Part shown: piece by piece, positions 42,769 to 51,731 of the stretch
Layout of the letters: every line of letters starts with the position of its first letter
Numbering within the stretch: the first letter of the stretch is position 1
Assembly (NCBI RefSeq): GCF_018279705.1
Contig: NZ_CP036498.1
Coordinates: forward strand, 4,047,001-4,111,000
From: Tardiphaga alba
Lineage (GTDB): Bacteria; Pseudomonadota; Alphaproteobacteria; Rhizobiales; Xanthobacteraceae
Reading direction: 5' to 3'
Length of the DNA stretch: 64,000 bases
The notes under the pieces: model-generated
The model's database searches: none
Told to the model about the DNA's origin: nothing
The model's input: only the letters and a program-made list of their open reading frames with translations
Made by a program: the position numbers and the translations under genes

Positions 42769-43590
42769 ATGAAACTGATCCATTTGAGCGACATCCATCT
42801 CACGACCCCTGGCAACACCATCGGCGGCCGCGATCCCCGCGCCAATTTCGAGCGTGCGCTGACACATATTCTGCGCGATCACGCCGACGCCGAACTGATG
42901 GTGATCACCGGTGACCTCTCCGATTGGGCCGACCGTTCTGACTACGAATGGCTGAAGGCCCGCCTGCAGGAGTTTCCGCTGCCCGTACGCCTATGCATCG
43001 GCAATCACGACGACCGCGCGACCTTTCTCAGCGTGTTCCCGGAATGCAATGAAGGCGGCTTCGCGCAAGGCGTGAAGGACATCGCCGCCGGCCGTTGCCT
43101 GTTCCTCGATACATGGGGGCCGGAAAGCCATGCGGGCTTCTATTGCGAGGCGCGCCAGCAATGGCTGGAACAGCAGCTTTCCGAAAGCGACGGCCCGTTC
43201 TTCCTGTTCATGCATCACAATCCGATCCCGACGCATCTCGCCCCGATGGATGCCATCGGCCTGCACGATGATGTCGCGTTCCGCCGCATCGTCGGCCGCC
43301 ATCGCGACAAGATCCGTCACATCTTCTTCGGCCACTGTCATATCCCGATGGCCGGCTCCACCGCCGGCGTGCCGACCACCTCGCTGCGCGGCACCAACCA
43401 TGCGAGCTATGTGAATTTCGCCGAAACCAAAATGCTGCTCGGCTCGGACCTGCCGGAATCCTACGGCGTCGCCTTTATCGGCGAGGACTACGTGACCGTG
43501 CACATGATCGAATTCGGCTACCAGGGCGAAATCCGCTCCGGCGGCTCGCCCGACTACACCGCATGGGACCGGGAGACCATGCAGCGATGA
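42769..43590 (+). CDS. Metallophosphodiesterase 1 (GpdQ/CpdA-like)
   Basis: 273 residues from ATG 42769, which follows GAGGG; ATG 42757 has no site. All metal-binding motifs of class III phosphodiesterases are present: LSDIHLT, ITGDLSDWADR, IGNHDDR, FMHHNP and FGHCHIPM. GpdQ proteins cleave glycerophosphodiesters to glycerol 3-phosphate and an alcohol, CpdA-like ones cleave cAMP. The ugp operon context favours the first. No signal peptide, so cytoplasmic. Overlaps the second phosphodiesterase gene by 4 bases. Confidence 0.9.
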   Translation: MKLIHLSDIHLTTPGNTIGGRDPRANFERALTHILRDHADAELMVITGDLSDWADRSDYEWLKARLQEFPLPVRLCIGNHDDRATFLSVFPECNEGGFAQGVKDIAAGRCLFLDTWGPESHAGFYCEARQQWLEQQLSESDGPFFLFMHHNPIPTHLAPMDAIGLHDDVAFRRIVGRHRDKIRHIFFGHCHIPMAGSTAGVPTTSLRGTNHASYVNFAETKMLLGSDLPESYGVAFIGEDYVTVHMIEFGYQGEIRSGGSPDYTAWDRETMQR

Positions 43591-44441
43591 AGTTCGTCAT
43601 CCTCACCGACACGCATTTCGTCCCGGCCGGCCGCAAGCTCTACGGGCTCGATCCCGCCGCGCGCCTGTCGATCGCGGTGGATAAGATCAACGCAACGCAT
43701 CGCGACATCGCTTTCGTCATCGTCACCGGCGACCTCGCCCATTGGGGCGAGCAAGGTGCTTATGAAAGCCTCGCGGCGCAACTCGGTCGGCTGAATGCTC
43801 CAGTGATCACCATGCTCGGCAATCACGACAAGCGCGACGCCTTCCGCACGGTCTTCCCGAACGCCGATCGCGACGACAACGGCTTCGTGCAAAGCGTCCG
43901 CGTGACGGACGCCGCCACCATCATCACGCTGGACACGCTGAACGAGGACACGCCGGACCATGCCGGTCTGCTCTGCGACGCGCGCTTGAAATTCCTGGAC
44001 GACGCCCTCGCCTCAGCGCCGAGCGATCGACCGTTGCTGCTGTTCCAGCACCATCCGCCCTTCGACAGCGGCCTGCGCTACATGGACACGATCAAGCTCG
44101 CCAATGGCGAAGCCGAGTGGGAGGTGATCGCCCGCACGCGAAAGCCGGACTATCTGTTCATGGGGCATCTGCATCGCCCGATCGCCGGGAGCTGGCGCGG
44201 CATTCCGTTCCACATCCAGCGCGCACTGACGCATCAGGTCGCGTTCGACTTCGAGGCAGAAGGTCACATTCCCGGCTCGCATGAAGCACCGGACTATGCG
44301 TTCGTCACCGTGGACGACGGCAATATCGTGATCCACCAGTGCTCGTTCCTGTATGACGGACCGCGCTTTTCGCTGCACGATGCGGAAGCGCAGGCGGCGC
44401 AGTCGGTGGAAGAACTCAGGCCTTCACTTCCACCGTCTTGA
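43587..44441 (+). CDS. Metallophosphodiesterase 2 (GpdQ/CpdA-like)
   Basis: 284 residues from ATG 43587, overlapping the stop of the first gene (ATGA). Motifs: LTDTHFVP, VTGDLAHWGEQ, LGNHDKRDAF, FQHHPPFDSG and MGHLHRPI. It is only moderately like phosphodiesterase 1, so the two probably split substrates rather than being a recent duplication. Last gene of the Pho-box operon; its 3' end overlaps the convergent cupin gene by 26 bases. Confidence 0.9.
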   Translation: MKFVILTDTHFVPAGRKLYGLDPAARLSIAVDKINATHRDIAFVIVTGDLAHWGEQGAYESLAAQLGRLNAPVITMLGNHDKRDAFRTVFPNADRDDNGFVQSVRVTDAATIITLDTLNEDTPDHAGLLCDARLKFLDDALASAPSDRPLLLFQHHPPFDSGLRYMDTIKLANGEAEWEVIARTRKPDYLFMGHLHRPIAGSWRGIPFHIQRALTHQVAFDFEAEGHIPGSHEAPDYAFVTVDDGNIVIHQCSFLYDGPRFSLHDAEAQAAQSVEELRPSLPPS

Positions 44442-44991
44442 ACTGCGCCGGCAGGATCACCTCGAGCAATTCGCAATTGTCGGAATAATCGCGGATCAGA
44501 TGTTTGATGCGCGGCGGCTGGGTCCAGCACGAGCCCTGCCGCATGGTCTGTTCGCCGACGCCGTCCATATAGGTCTTCACCCAGCCGTTCAGCACATAGA
44601 CGAGCTGAAACTCGGCGTCGTGATAGTGCAGCTTGGAGACTTCGTTCGGATCGCATGGCGCAATCAGCCGGATCACATGCGCTTGCGCCACGCCACCGCT
44701 CGCTTCGGCCACGCCGAGATCGCGGTATTTCGCGTAAGCGCGCAGGCCAGCTGCAAAGTCCTCTTCGCGATAATGGCTGATCGCTGGCCGCTGCTTGAGT
44801 CGCTTGGCCGACACAGGAGCGGCGACCGCTTTCTTGGCTAGGGCTTTCTTGGCTATGGCTTTCCCTGGCTTGGCGGAAGGTGCCTTCTTGGCAACCTTGG
44901 CTGCGACAGACTTACGTGAAGCAGCTTTGGCCGCGGCCTTTGCGACAGATTTCTTGGCAATAGTTTTCGACGTTCGCTTCTGCTTCGCCAT
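44416..44991 (-). CDS. Cupin protein with a histone-H1-like Lys/Ala tail
   Basis: 191 residues in two parts. Residues 1-65 are a low-complexity basic tail (AKKSVAKAAAKAASRKSVAA and similar), like bacterial H1-type proteins that bind DNA or polyanions. Residues ~70-190 are a cupin: KLHYHDAEFQLVYVLNGWVK and GSCWTQPPRIKHLIRDYS hold the possible metal-binding His/Glu. Cupins of this type bind a metal and a small acid or act as sensors. The tail suggests DNA or nucleoid association. I see no signal peptide. Convergent overlap with the phosphodiesterase gene. Confidence 0.85.
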   Translation of the reverse strand: MAKQKRTSKTIAKKSVAKAAAKAASRKSVAAKVAKKAPSAKPGKAIAKKALAKKAVAAPVSAKRLKQRPAISHYREEDFAAGLRAYAKYRDLGVAEASGGVAQAHVIRLIAPCDPNEVSKLHYHDAEFQLVYVLNGWVKTYMDGVGEQTMRQGSCWTQPPRIKHLIRDYSDNCELLEVILPAQFKTVEVKA

Positions 44992-45305
44992 GATGCACTT
45001 CCCATGCGCCTATCGAACAGCGATCGACGCGGCGCGCAAACTAACTGTAGTTCCTGGGTGCAGCAATTCGTCAAAACTGTTGAGGGATGAATGCCTGCAA
45101 CCGGAAGACGCGAAATCACAATAATTATCCAACAATTCATAGCGCGATTTCGTCGGTGAAAGGTCAGTGTGAAGATACCGGCCACACGTCAATCGATGCG
45201 ACATGGCGCGCTTTGTATAGACAAGACTATTAGCCTATCGCGCAATGAGCGGGTTACCGCGATCGTTCAACGCTGCCGCCGCGCACCGGTCTCCCCTTAA
45301 CCAAT
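44992..45305. other. Intergenic region between cupin and groES, left part
   Basis: Divergent promoter region; the cupin promoter should lie here on the minus strand. No repeat family, no ORF with a recognisable product, and no motif I can name apart from the CIRCE-like site to the right. Confidence 0.4.
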
Positions 45306-45332
45306 CTGGCACCCGTCACATTTGAGTGCCAA
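45306..45332 (+). promoter_or_regulatory. CIRCE-like HrcA operator of groESL
   Basis: CTGGCACCC-N9-GAGTGCCAA, the CIRCE plan (consensus TTAGCACTC-N9-GAGTGCTAA). The right arm is close to consensus, the left arm has two changes that break pairing. Lies 130 bases before groES. HrcA repression with heat release is expected but weakened. Confidence 0.7.
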
Positions 45333-45461
45333 ATTATTTGGTAGACACCCTTGCCCGTCGGGAACGATCGGCCTATCTCCGCACCAGTCATGCTGGCACT
45401 TCCTGCCCATGACTGCTAATTTTGCAATTTTCTAGCGATTACAGAAACTTAGGAGGACTGC

Positions 45462-45782
45462 ATGAAATTCCGTCCGCTTCACGACCGCGTCGTGGTCAAG
45501 CGTATCGACGCCGAAGAGAAGTCTGCTGGCGGCATCATCATCCCGGACAGCGCCAAAGAGAAGCCCTCCCAGGGCGAGATCGTCTCCGTCGGCCCCGGCG
45601 GCCGTGACGAAGCCGGCAAGCTGGTCCCGCTCGACGTCAAGGTCGGCGAGCGCGTGCTGTTCGGCAAGTGGTCTGGCACCGAAGTGAAGATCGACGGTCA
45701 GGACCTCCTGATCATGAAGGAAAGCGACATCATGGGCGTCCTCGAAGGCGCTGCCGCTCCTGCTGCCAAGAAGAAGGCCTAA
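45462..45782 (+). CDS. groES: Co-chaperonin GroES
   Basis: 106 residues; TTAGGAGGACTGC precedes the [23 protein letters not shown], then [18 protein letters not shown] (the mobile loop that docks on GroEL), and [15 protein letters not shown]. The C-terminus carries an Ala/Lys tail ([10 protein letters not shown]), a bit longer than in the shortest GroES proteins. Caps the GroEL ring in the cytoplasm. Same operon as groEL, 49 bases apart, behind a CIRCE-like operator. Confidence 0.97.
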   Translation: MKFRPLHDRVVVKRIDAEEKSAGGIIIPDSAKEKPSQGEIVSVGPGGRDEAGKLVPLDVKVGERVLFGKWSGTEVKIDGQDLLIMKESDIMGVLEGAAAPAAKKKA

Positions 45783-45813
45783 GGGCCTCTCCTTCCTTTC
45801 CCTTCCCTCCTGA

Positions 45814-47475
<1,662 letters not shown>

Positions 47476-47510
47476 GGGTCCGCGCTGTTCAAGCGAACAA
47501 GCAAATGCAG

Positions 47511-47541
47511 AACCCCGGCAGCGATGCCGGGGTTTTTGTTT
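47511..47541 (+). terminator. Rho-independent terminator of groESL
   Basis: A 10-bp perfect stem (AACCCCGGCA with TGCCGGGGTT), 4-base loop, then TTTTTGTTT. Confidence 0.93.
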
Positions 47542-47599
47542 GTGTAGTCGGTGGTCGAACGCTGTGTGTCAGGAGCCAGGTCGCGCAAAACGAAGCGCG

Positions 47600-47944
47600 T
47601 CAACTCCCAGCCCCCACCTCCGCCGCGCCATCGCTCATCGAATGCGCCAAGATCACCATCAGCAGCCCCGGAAACCGCGCCTCGATATCCGCCGCACGCA
47701 CCGCGTTCTGATGCTCGACGCCCTTCTTGCTGGTCTGCACCAGCCCGGCCTCGCGCAGCACGCGAAAATGGTTCGACAATGTAGACTTGGCGATGGTCGG
47801 GCACGGCGAGGCCGCCGTGCAGGACAGGCAGCCGCTTTCCTGCAGCAGGCCGCGAACAATCTGCAGCCGGATGGGATCGGCCAGCGCCGAAAGCACGCCG
47901 GATAGCGTGATGTCCTTCGTCGCGGGGTGAACGAACTGTGCCAT
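47600..47944 (-). CDS. ArsR-family transcriptional regulator
   Basis: 114 residues from ATG 47944; the upstream ATG 47987-47989 lies inside the inverted-repeat operator, so the shorter start is preferred although its ribosome-binding site is weak. Winged helix: LADPIRLQIVRGLLQ, then CPTIAKSTLSNHFRVLREAG. A Cys cluster just before the recognition helix (SGCLSCTAASPCP) could bind a metal or sense oxidants. Divergent from the SDR gene, with a perfect 9-bp inverted repeat between them, so it probably represses that gene and itself. Confidence 0.88.
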   Translation of the reverse strand: MAQFVHPATKDITLSGVLSALADPIRLQIVRGLLQESGCLSCTAASPCPTIAKSTLSNHFRVLREAGLVQTSKKGVEHQNAVRAADIEARFPGLLMVILAHSMSDGAAEVGAGS

Positions 47945-47975
47945 GAAAAAAGATATAGGCGCCCCCTTGCGCTCG

Positions 47976-48006
47976 TTCAATAGTCCCATACTTCCGAACT
48001 ATTGAA
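47976..48006. promoter_or_regulatory. ArsR operator: 9-bp perfect inverted repeat
   Basis: TTCAATAGT-N13-ACTATTGAA in the divergent ArsR/SDR intergenic region. Confidence 0.75.
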
Positions 48007-48029
48007 ACACCCAACGGGGGATCACGATC

Positions 48030-48782
48030 ATGACCAAGACATTCGAAGGCAAAGTGGCACTCGTAACCGGCGCCTCCAAAGGAATCGGTGCTGAAATCGC
48101 CCTCCAGCTTGCCGCTGCCGGCGCCGCGGTCGGCGTCAATTACGCGTCCAGCAAGGAGGGAGCCGATAAGGTGGTGGCGGCGATCACGGCCAAGGGCGGC
48201 AAGGCGATTGCTGTGCATAGCGATCTCGCCTCATCCGGCGGCGCCACCGCGGCGGTTGCCGAGACAGTCAAAGCGTTCGGGCCGATCGACATCCTGGTCA
48301 ACAATGCCGGCGTCTACGCCTTCGGTGGCCTCGATGACATCACGCCGGAGCATTTTCACAGCCAGTTCGATCTCAATGTGCTGGGGCTGTTGCTGACGTC
48401 GCAGGAAGCTGTCCGGCACTTCAATGCGAACGGCGGCAGCATCATCAATATTTCATCGGGTGTCTCGACCATGGCTCCGCCGAACAGTGCAGTCTACACC
48501 GCGACCAAGGCGTCGGTGGATGCCATCACCTCGGTTCTCTCGAAAGAACTTGCGCCGAAGAAAATCCGCGTCAACGCCGTCAATCCCGGCATGATTGTCA
48601 CCGAAGGCGTAGTGTCCGCCGGTTTTCATGAAGGCGAGATGCGCAACTGGGTCGAGAGCGTGACGCCGCTTGGTCGCGTCGGCAAGGTCGAGGAGATCGC
48701 CTCAGTGGTCGCATTCCTTGCATCAGATGCGGCGTCCTACGTCACTGGCGAGACGCTTCATGTCACAGGCGGCGCGCGCTAA
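48030..48782 (+). CDS. SDR-family oxidoreductase (FabG-like), ArsR-regulated
   Basis: 250 residues; GGGGGATCACGATC precedes the start. VTGASKGIGAEIALQL is the glycine loop, NNAGVYAFG, Ser in INISSGVS and YTATK the catalytic residues; FLASDAASYVTGETLHVTGG is the typical C-terminus. Classical SDR, NAD(P)-dependent, cytoplasmic. Divergently transcribed from the ArsR regulator; as an inducible reductase it may deal with reactive carbonyls or quinones, but the substrate is unknown. Confidence 0.92.
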   Translation: MTKTFEGKVALVTGASKGIGAEIALQLAAAGAAVGVNYASSKEGADKVVAAITAKGGKAIAVHSDLASSGGATAAVAETVKAFGPIDILVNNAGVYAFGGLDDITPEHFHSQFDLNVLGLLLTSQEAVRHFNANGGSIINISSGVSTMAPPNSAVYTATKASVDAITSVLSKELAPKKIRVNAVNPGMIVTEGVVSAGFHEGEMRNWVESVTPLGRVGKVEEIASVVAFLASDAASYVTGETLHVTGGAR

Positions 48783-48813
48783 TATTGCAACCACATTTTC
48801 GAAAGCGAAGCAT

Positions 48814-48840
48814 AGCTCCGGCAGCAAAGCCGGGGCTTTT
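48814..48840 (+). terminator. Rho-independent terminator after the SDR gene
   Basis: A 9-bp stem with one T.G pair (48814-48822 with 48829-48837) followed by TTTTATTTT. Confidence 0.85.
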
Positions 48841-48980
48841 ATTTTCAATGACGCCTGAGATCAGTGCTGTCACACACGCCCCCTTCCCGCCGCATTTTCT
48901 TCAGGTTCGGTTCACCCGCAGCACGTAATTCTTCTGCGCTGGCTGATGACATGCATCGGCCTCGAGTTTGGAGAATGCCC

Positions 48981-49256
48981 GTGAAGAAATTTGCTTTTGC
49001 TATTGCCGCTGCCGTCACGATTGGCCTGGCTTCGCTGGTCTCGCCCGCTTCGGCGACGACGATCACCATCGACAAGACCAATGTCGCTGCGCCGCTCACA
49101 GATTTCTCGTCGCAGCACCGTCATTATCATCGCGGCCCCCACCACGCCCGCCGCACGACCGTGATCCGTCGTGGTCCGGTCTGCACCGTGCGCACCGTCG
49201 TGAAGCGTGGCCCTTACGGCCGCCGCGTCGTGAACAAGGTTCGCGTCTGCCGCTAA
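48981..49256 (+). CDS. Small secreted Arg/His-rich protein
   Basis: 91 residues from GTG 48981, 7 bases after GGAG; ATG 48975 (93 residues) is too close to that site. Signal peptide KKFAFAIAAAVTIGLASLVS ending at PASA. The mature chain is short and basic: HRHYHRGPHHARR, then an Arg/Gly/Val-rich C-terminus with two Cys (GPVCTVRTVV and VRVCR), perhaps one disulfide. Similar small basic periplasmic proteins are common in this family; no function known. Strong terminator downstream. Confidence 0.75.
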   Translation: MKKFAFAIAAAVTIGLASLVSPASATTITIDKTNVAAPLTDFSSQHRHYHRGPHHARRTTVIRRGPVCTVRTVVKRGPYGRRVVNKVRVCR

Positions 49257-49280
49257 GCGACAGCACCAGCCAAAAGATCA

Positions 49281-49309
49281 AGGCGGCGCAATCCTGCGCC
49301 GCCTTTTTT
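49281..49309 (+). terminator. Rho-independent terminator
   Basis: A perfect 10-bp stem (AGGCGGCGCA with TGCGCCGCCT), 4-base loop and a T6 run. Confidence 0.93.
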
Positions 49310-49325
49310 ATTGGCGATCAACGGA

Positions 49326-49718
49326 TCACTCATCGTCAGGTTCAGGCCCCGGCGGCATTTGTGGCATCGACGGGTTTTGCGGGCGCTGCGGCGCTGACGG
49401 CTGCGTGCGGTCACGGACCATCGGCCCCTGCCCGCGGGTGACCTGGTTCGGCGTGGCCGCTTGCGGCGGATAGAAGACGTCGTAGCAGGCGCGGCTCAAA
49501 CGAGGGCTGGCATCTCGCAAGCAGTTCTCCACCCGCCTCTCATCCGGCATGGCCGTCGCGCATAAGCGAAACGCGTCGGGCATGCAGGCCTCGCGCTGCG
49601 CATCGGTGCCACCCTGCGCATGCACGGTGACGACGGTTCCAATCATCACCGCTGCTGCCATCATACCTGATGCAAGCTTTGAGACATTTTTATTCAAGGT
49701 CACACTGTTCGAGGCCAT
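49326..49718 (-). CDS. Periplasmic Cys-containing hypothetical protein
   Basis: 130 residues from ATG 49718; the longer frame to 49859 overlaps the neighbouring transglutaminase gene. Signal peptide with hydrophobic core GMMAAAVMIGTVVTVHA. The mature part has the pattern C-x6-RLC, then NCLRDASPRLSRACYDVF, a four-Cys helical-hairpin arrangement seen in small exported proteins of Bradyrhizobium-type genomes. The C-terminal half is Pro/Gln/Met-rich and disordered. Function unknown. Confidence 0.75.
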   Translation of the reverse strand: MASNSVTLNKNVSKLASGMMAAAVMIGTVVTVHAQGGTDAQREACMPDAFRLCATAMPDERRVENCLRDASPRLSRACYDVFYPPQAATPNQVTRGQGPMVRDRTQPSAPQRPQNPSMPQMPPGPEPDDE

Positions 49719-49821
49719 AGCCTGGTGTCCTCCGCGCTTGTGACAAATCAAATTCATCACTCCGCTCTCAGTTCCCCATATGCTCGCGCATCGCTGCTGA
49801 AAATGGCGGCTCGTTTGCGAA

Positions 49822-50652
49822 TCAATTGGGGCGCAACGCGACGCCTTCATCGACTTCATCGGTCCATACCTTGAAGCTCAACAGCGTATTCGGCCCGAAG
49901 GTCTGCGTGATCGGGACATCGGCTGCATCGCGCCCCTGTGCGATCAGCACGCGGCCGATGCGCGGGATATTGTTGCGGGCATCGAATGTGTGCCAGGCCC
50001 CACCGAGATAGGCCTCGAACCAGCCGGCGAAGTCGCCATCGGCCCACGGCTTCGGCATGCCGATATCGCCGAGATAGCCGGTACAATAGCGCGCGGGGAT
50101 ATTCATGCAGCGACAGAAGGTGATCGCGAGATGCGCATAGTCGCGGCACACGCCTTTGCCCTCGTTGTAGACATCCCACGCGGTCATCGTCGCGCGGGCA
50201 TGCAGATAATCGAACGCGATGTGATTGTGCACGAAATCGCAGATCGCCTGCACGCGCGCCCAACCCGGCAAGGTTTTCTCGAACAGCCGCCACGCTGTTT
50301 CCGACAGCCGATCGGTCTCGCAATAGCGGCTGCCGAGGAGATAGACGATGGTCTCCGCCGGCAGATCTTCCACGGCATGCTGAAACGCCGTCGGCACGAT
50401 GGCGTCGGGTTTGCCGCTGTCATTGACGATGCCATCGGCGGTCAGCCGCATCCGGCCGGCGGGCGCCACAATGCGGCTGCACCAGTTGCCGAAGCCATCG
50501 CGATAGAGCGTGATCGGCACCGCCGGCTCCGTCACCAGAAAGTCCGGCACGATGACATCCGACGCGCGGGTGAAATGCGTGCCCATCACGATTAGCATCG
50601 GCGTGGCCTGCGGGAAATCGTAGACCATCTCGTAGCCGACGCGGATCTTCAT
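49822..50652 (-). CDS. Transglutaminase-like protein, second copy, atypical active site
   Basis: 276 residues. N-terminal beta domain (YEMVYDFPQATPMLIVMGTH) and papain-like core with Cys in GKGVCRDYAHLAITF and ARYCTGYLGDIG. Where the catalytic His is expected the chain reads DFAGWFEAYLGG, so His is missing, while Asp in WHTFDARNNIPR remains. It may use another residue or be a binding protein. Unlike the copy at 33150 it lies outside the Anbu cluster and has no ATP-grasp neighbour. Confidence 0.85.
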   Translation of the reverse strand: MKIRVGYEMVYDFPQATPMLIVMGTHFTRASDVIVPDFLVTEPAVPITLYRDGFGNWCSRIVAPAGRMRLTADGIVNDSGKPDAIVPTAFQHAVEDLPAETIVYLLGSRYCETDRLSETAWRLFEKTLPGWARVQAICDFVHNHIAFDYLHARATMTAWDVYNEGKGVCRDYAHLAITFCRCMNIPARYCTGYLGDIGMPKPWADGDFAGWFEAYLGGAWHTFDARNNIPRIGRVLIAQGRDAADVPITQTFGPNTLLSFKVWTDEVDEGVALRPN

Positions 50653-50819
50653 GCAAATTACCTCACTGCTTCAACAGCATGCACAGTTCTCTCCGGCAAT
50701 TGCGAGCACAAAGCGCGGCATTGCAGCGCGATCCACCCCAATGCGGAGAAATAGATAGCTAATCGCGGCGAATAGGCGCACCGTCATCCGATGCCAGATG
50801 TTCACAGCGACGCGCGCGT

Positions 50820-51092
50820 ATGACCACCAGATCGCGGCGCGAAAGCATCACGTTCAAGCATCCTTTTCGGCTGGCCAGCATCGACAGGCTGCTTCCAGCC
50901 GGCACCTACGATGTCGTCACCGACGAAGAGATGATCGAAGGCTTGTCCTTTGCGAGCTATCGGCGCGTGGCGACCATGATCACCGTGCCCTGCGCGCCGC
51001 CGCATGGCAATTCCATGGAAATGATGTCCATTGGCTCGCTCGAATTGTCCGATGCCCAGCGCATCGATGCGAGCGCCCCTAATGACGGATGA
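50820..51092 (+). CDS. Small hypothetical protein (90 aa)
   Basis: Polar, beta-rich-looking chain (SITFKHPFRLASIDRLLPAG, then YDVVTDEEMIEGLSF) without signal peptide. Its stop overlaps the start of the next small gene by 11 bases, supporting co-translation. Ribosome-binding site poor. Family not recognised. Confidence 0.65.
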   Translation: MTTRSRRESITFKHPFRLASIDRLLPAGTYDVVTDEEMIEGLSFASYRRVATMITVPCAPPHGNSMEMMSIGSLELSDAQRIDASAPNDG

Positions 51093-51378
51093 GCCGGTCG
51101 AACTCGACAGCCGCCGCGGCATGGCCGCACAGAAGGCCACCGATCTTCGCCGCGCGCTCGCGGATGTCGAAGCGAATGCGAAAAACTTGCGCAATCGCCA
51201 GAGCGAGATCGAAGTGCAACTGCTCGCCACGCGCGCGACCACCTGGCCGGAAGTGGCCGCCAATGCGCGCTATGTTCTCAATCTCTATGCCGCATCGCTT
51301 GGCCCGCAAGACACCCGGCATCGCGACCTGATCGCCATGGTGCTCGATGACTTCACGCGCCTCGCCAGAAACGACTGA
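51082..51378 (+). CDS. Small hypothetical protein (98 aa), helical
   Basis: Starts at ATG 51082 inside the end of the previous gene. Residues about 14-60 (QKATDLRRALADVEANAKNL) look like a long amphipathic helix or coiled coil. No secretion signal. Unknown function; likely co-expressed with its two small neighbours. Confidence 0.65.
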   Translation: MTDEPVELDSRRGMAAQKATDLRRALADVEANAKNLRNRQSEIEVQLLATRATTWPEVAANARYVLNLYAASLGPQDTRHRDLIAMVLDDFTRLARND

Positions 51379-51414
51379 TCTTCTGCGCGGCGAACGACAA
51401 CAAAGGAGACCATC

Positions 51415-51690
51415 ATGGCCCTGACACGCGGCGCCTATCAGAGTTTTGATGACGACCGCGGTGTCGTGCGTTTCTCGATGAAGAATGCCGAAGTGGAGGT
51501 TGCGTGCGCCATCTCGACATCGGCGATGGACGATCTGGAGAAATCGAGCCGGACCAAACCAGAGCAGCGCGAAGAGCAATTCATGCGGCTGCGCGATCGC
51601 ATCGAGGACAGCGCGAACAAAAAGTTCGAGAAAAATGAGTTCGAAGGTACGCCGCGCGGAATCATCTTGCGCAGTGTCGATTTCCGCTGA
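51415..51690 (+). CDS. DUF1488-like small protein
   Basis: 91 residues, AAAGGAGACC upstream of the ATG. FDDDRGVVRFSMKNAEVEVACAIS, abbreviated here, and the helical middle part followed by a final strand are the pattern of DUF1488-type proteins. Cytoplasmic; function unknown. Third gene of a small cluster of hypothetical proteins. Confidence 0.7.
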   Translation: MALTRGAYQSFDDDRGVVRFSMKNAEVEVACAISTSAMDDLEKSSRTKPEQREEQFMRLRDRIEDSANKKFEKNEFEGTPRGIILRSVDFR

Positions 51691-51731
51691 CCGAGATCAG
51701 AGAACTACGCGACCAAGGCCTGAGCTAAAGC

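Noticed and set aside
41394-42845. 483-codon minus-strand ORF opposite ugpB
   Set aside because: Antisense shadow of a well-supported binding-protein gene.
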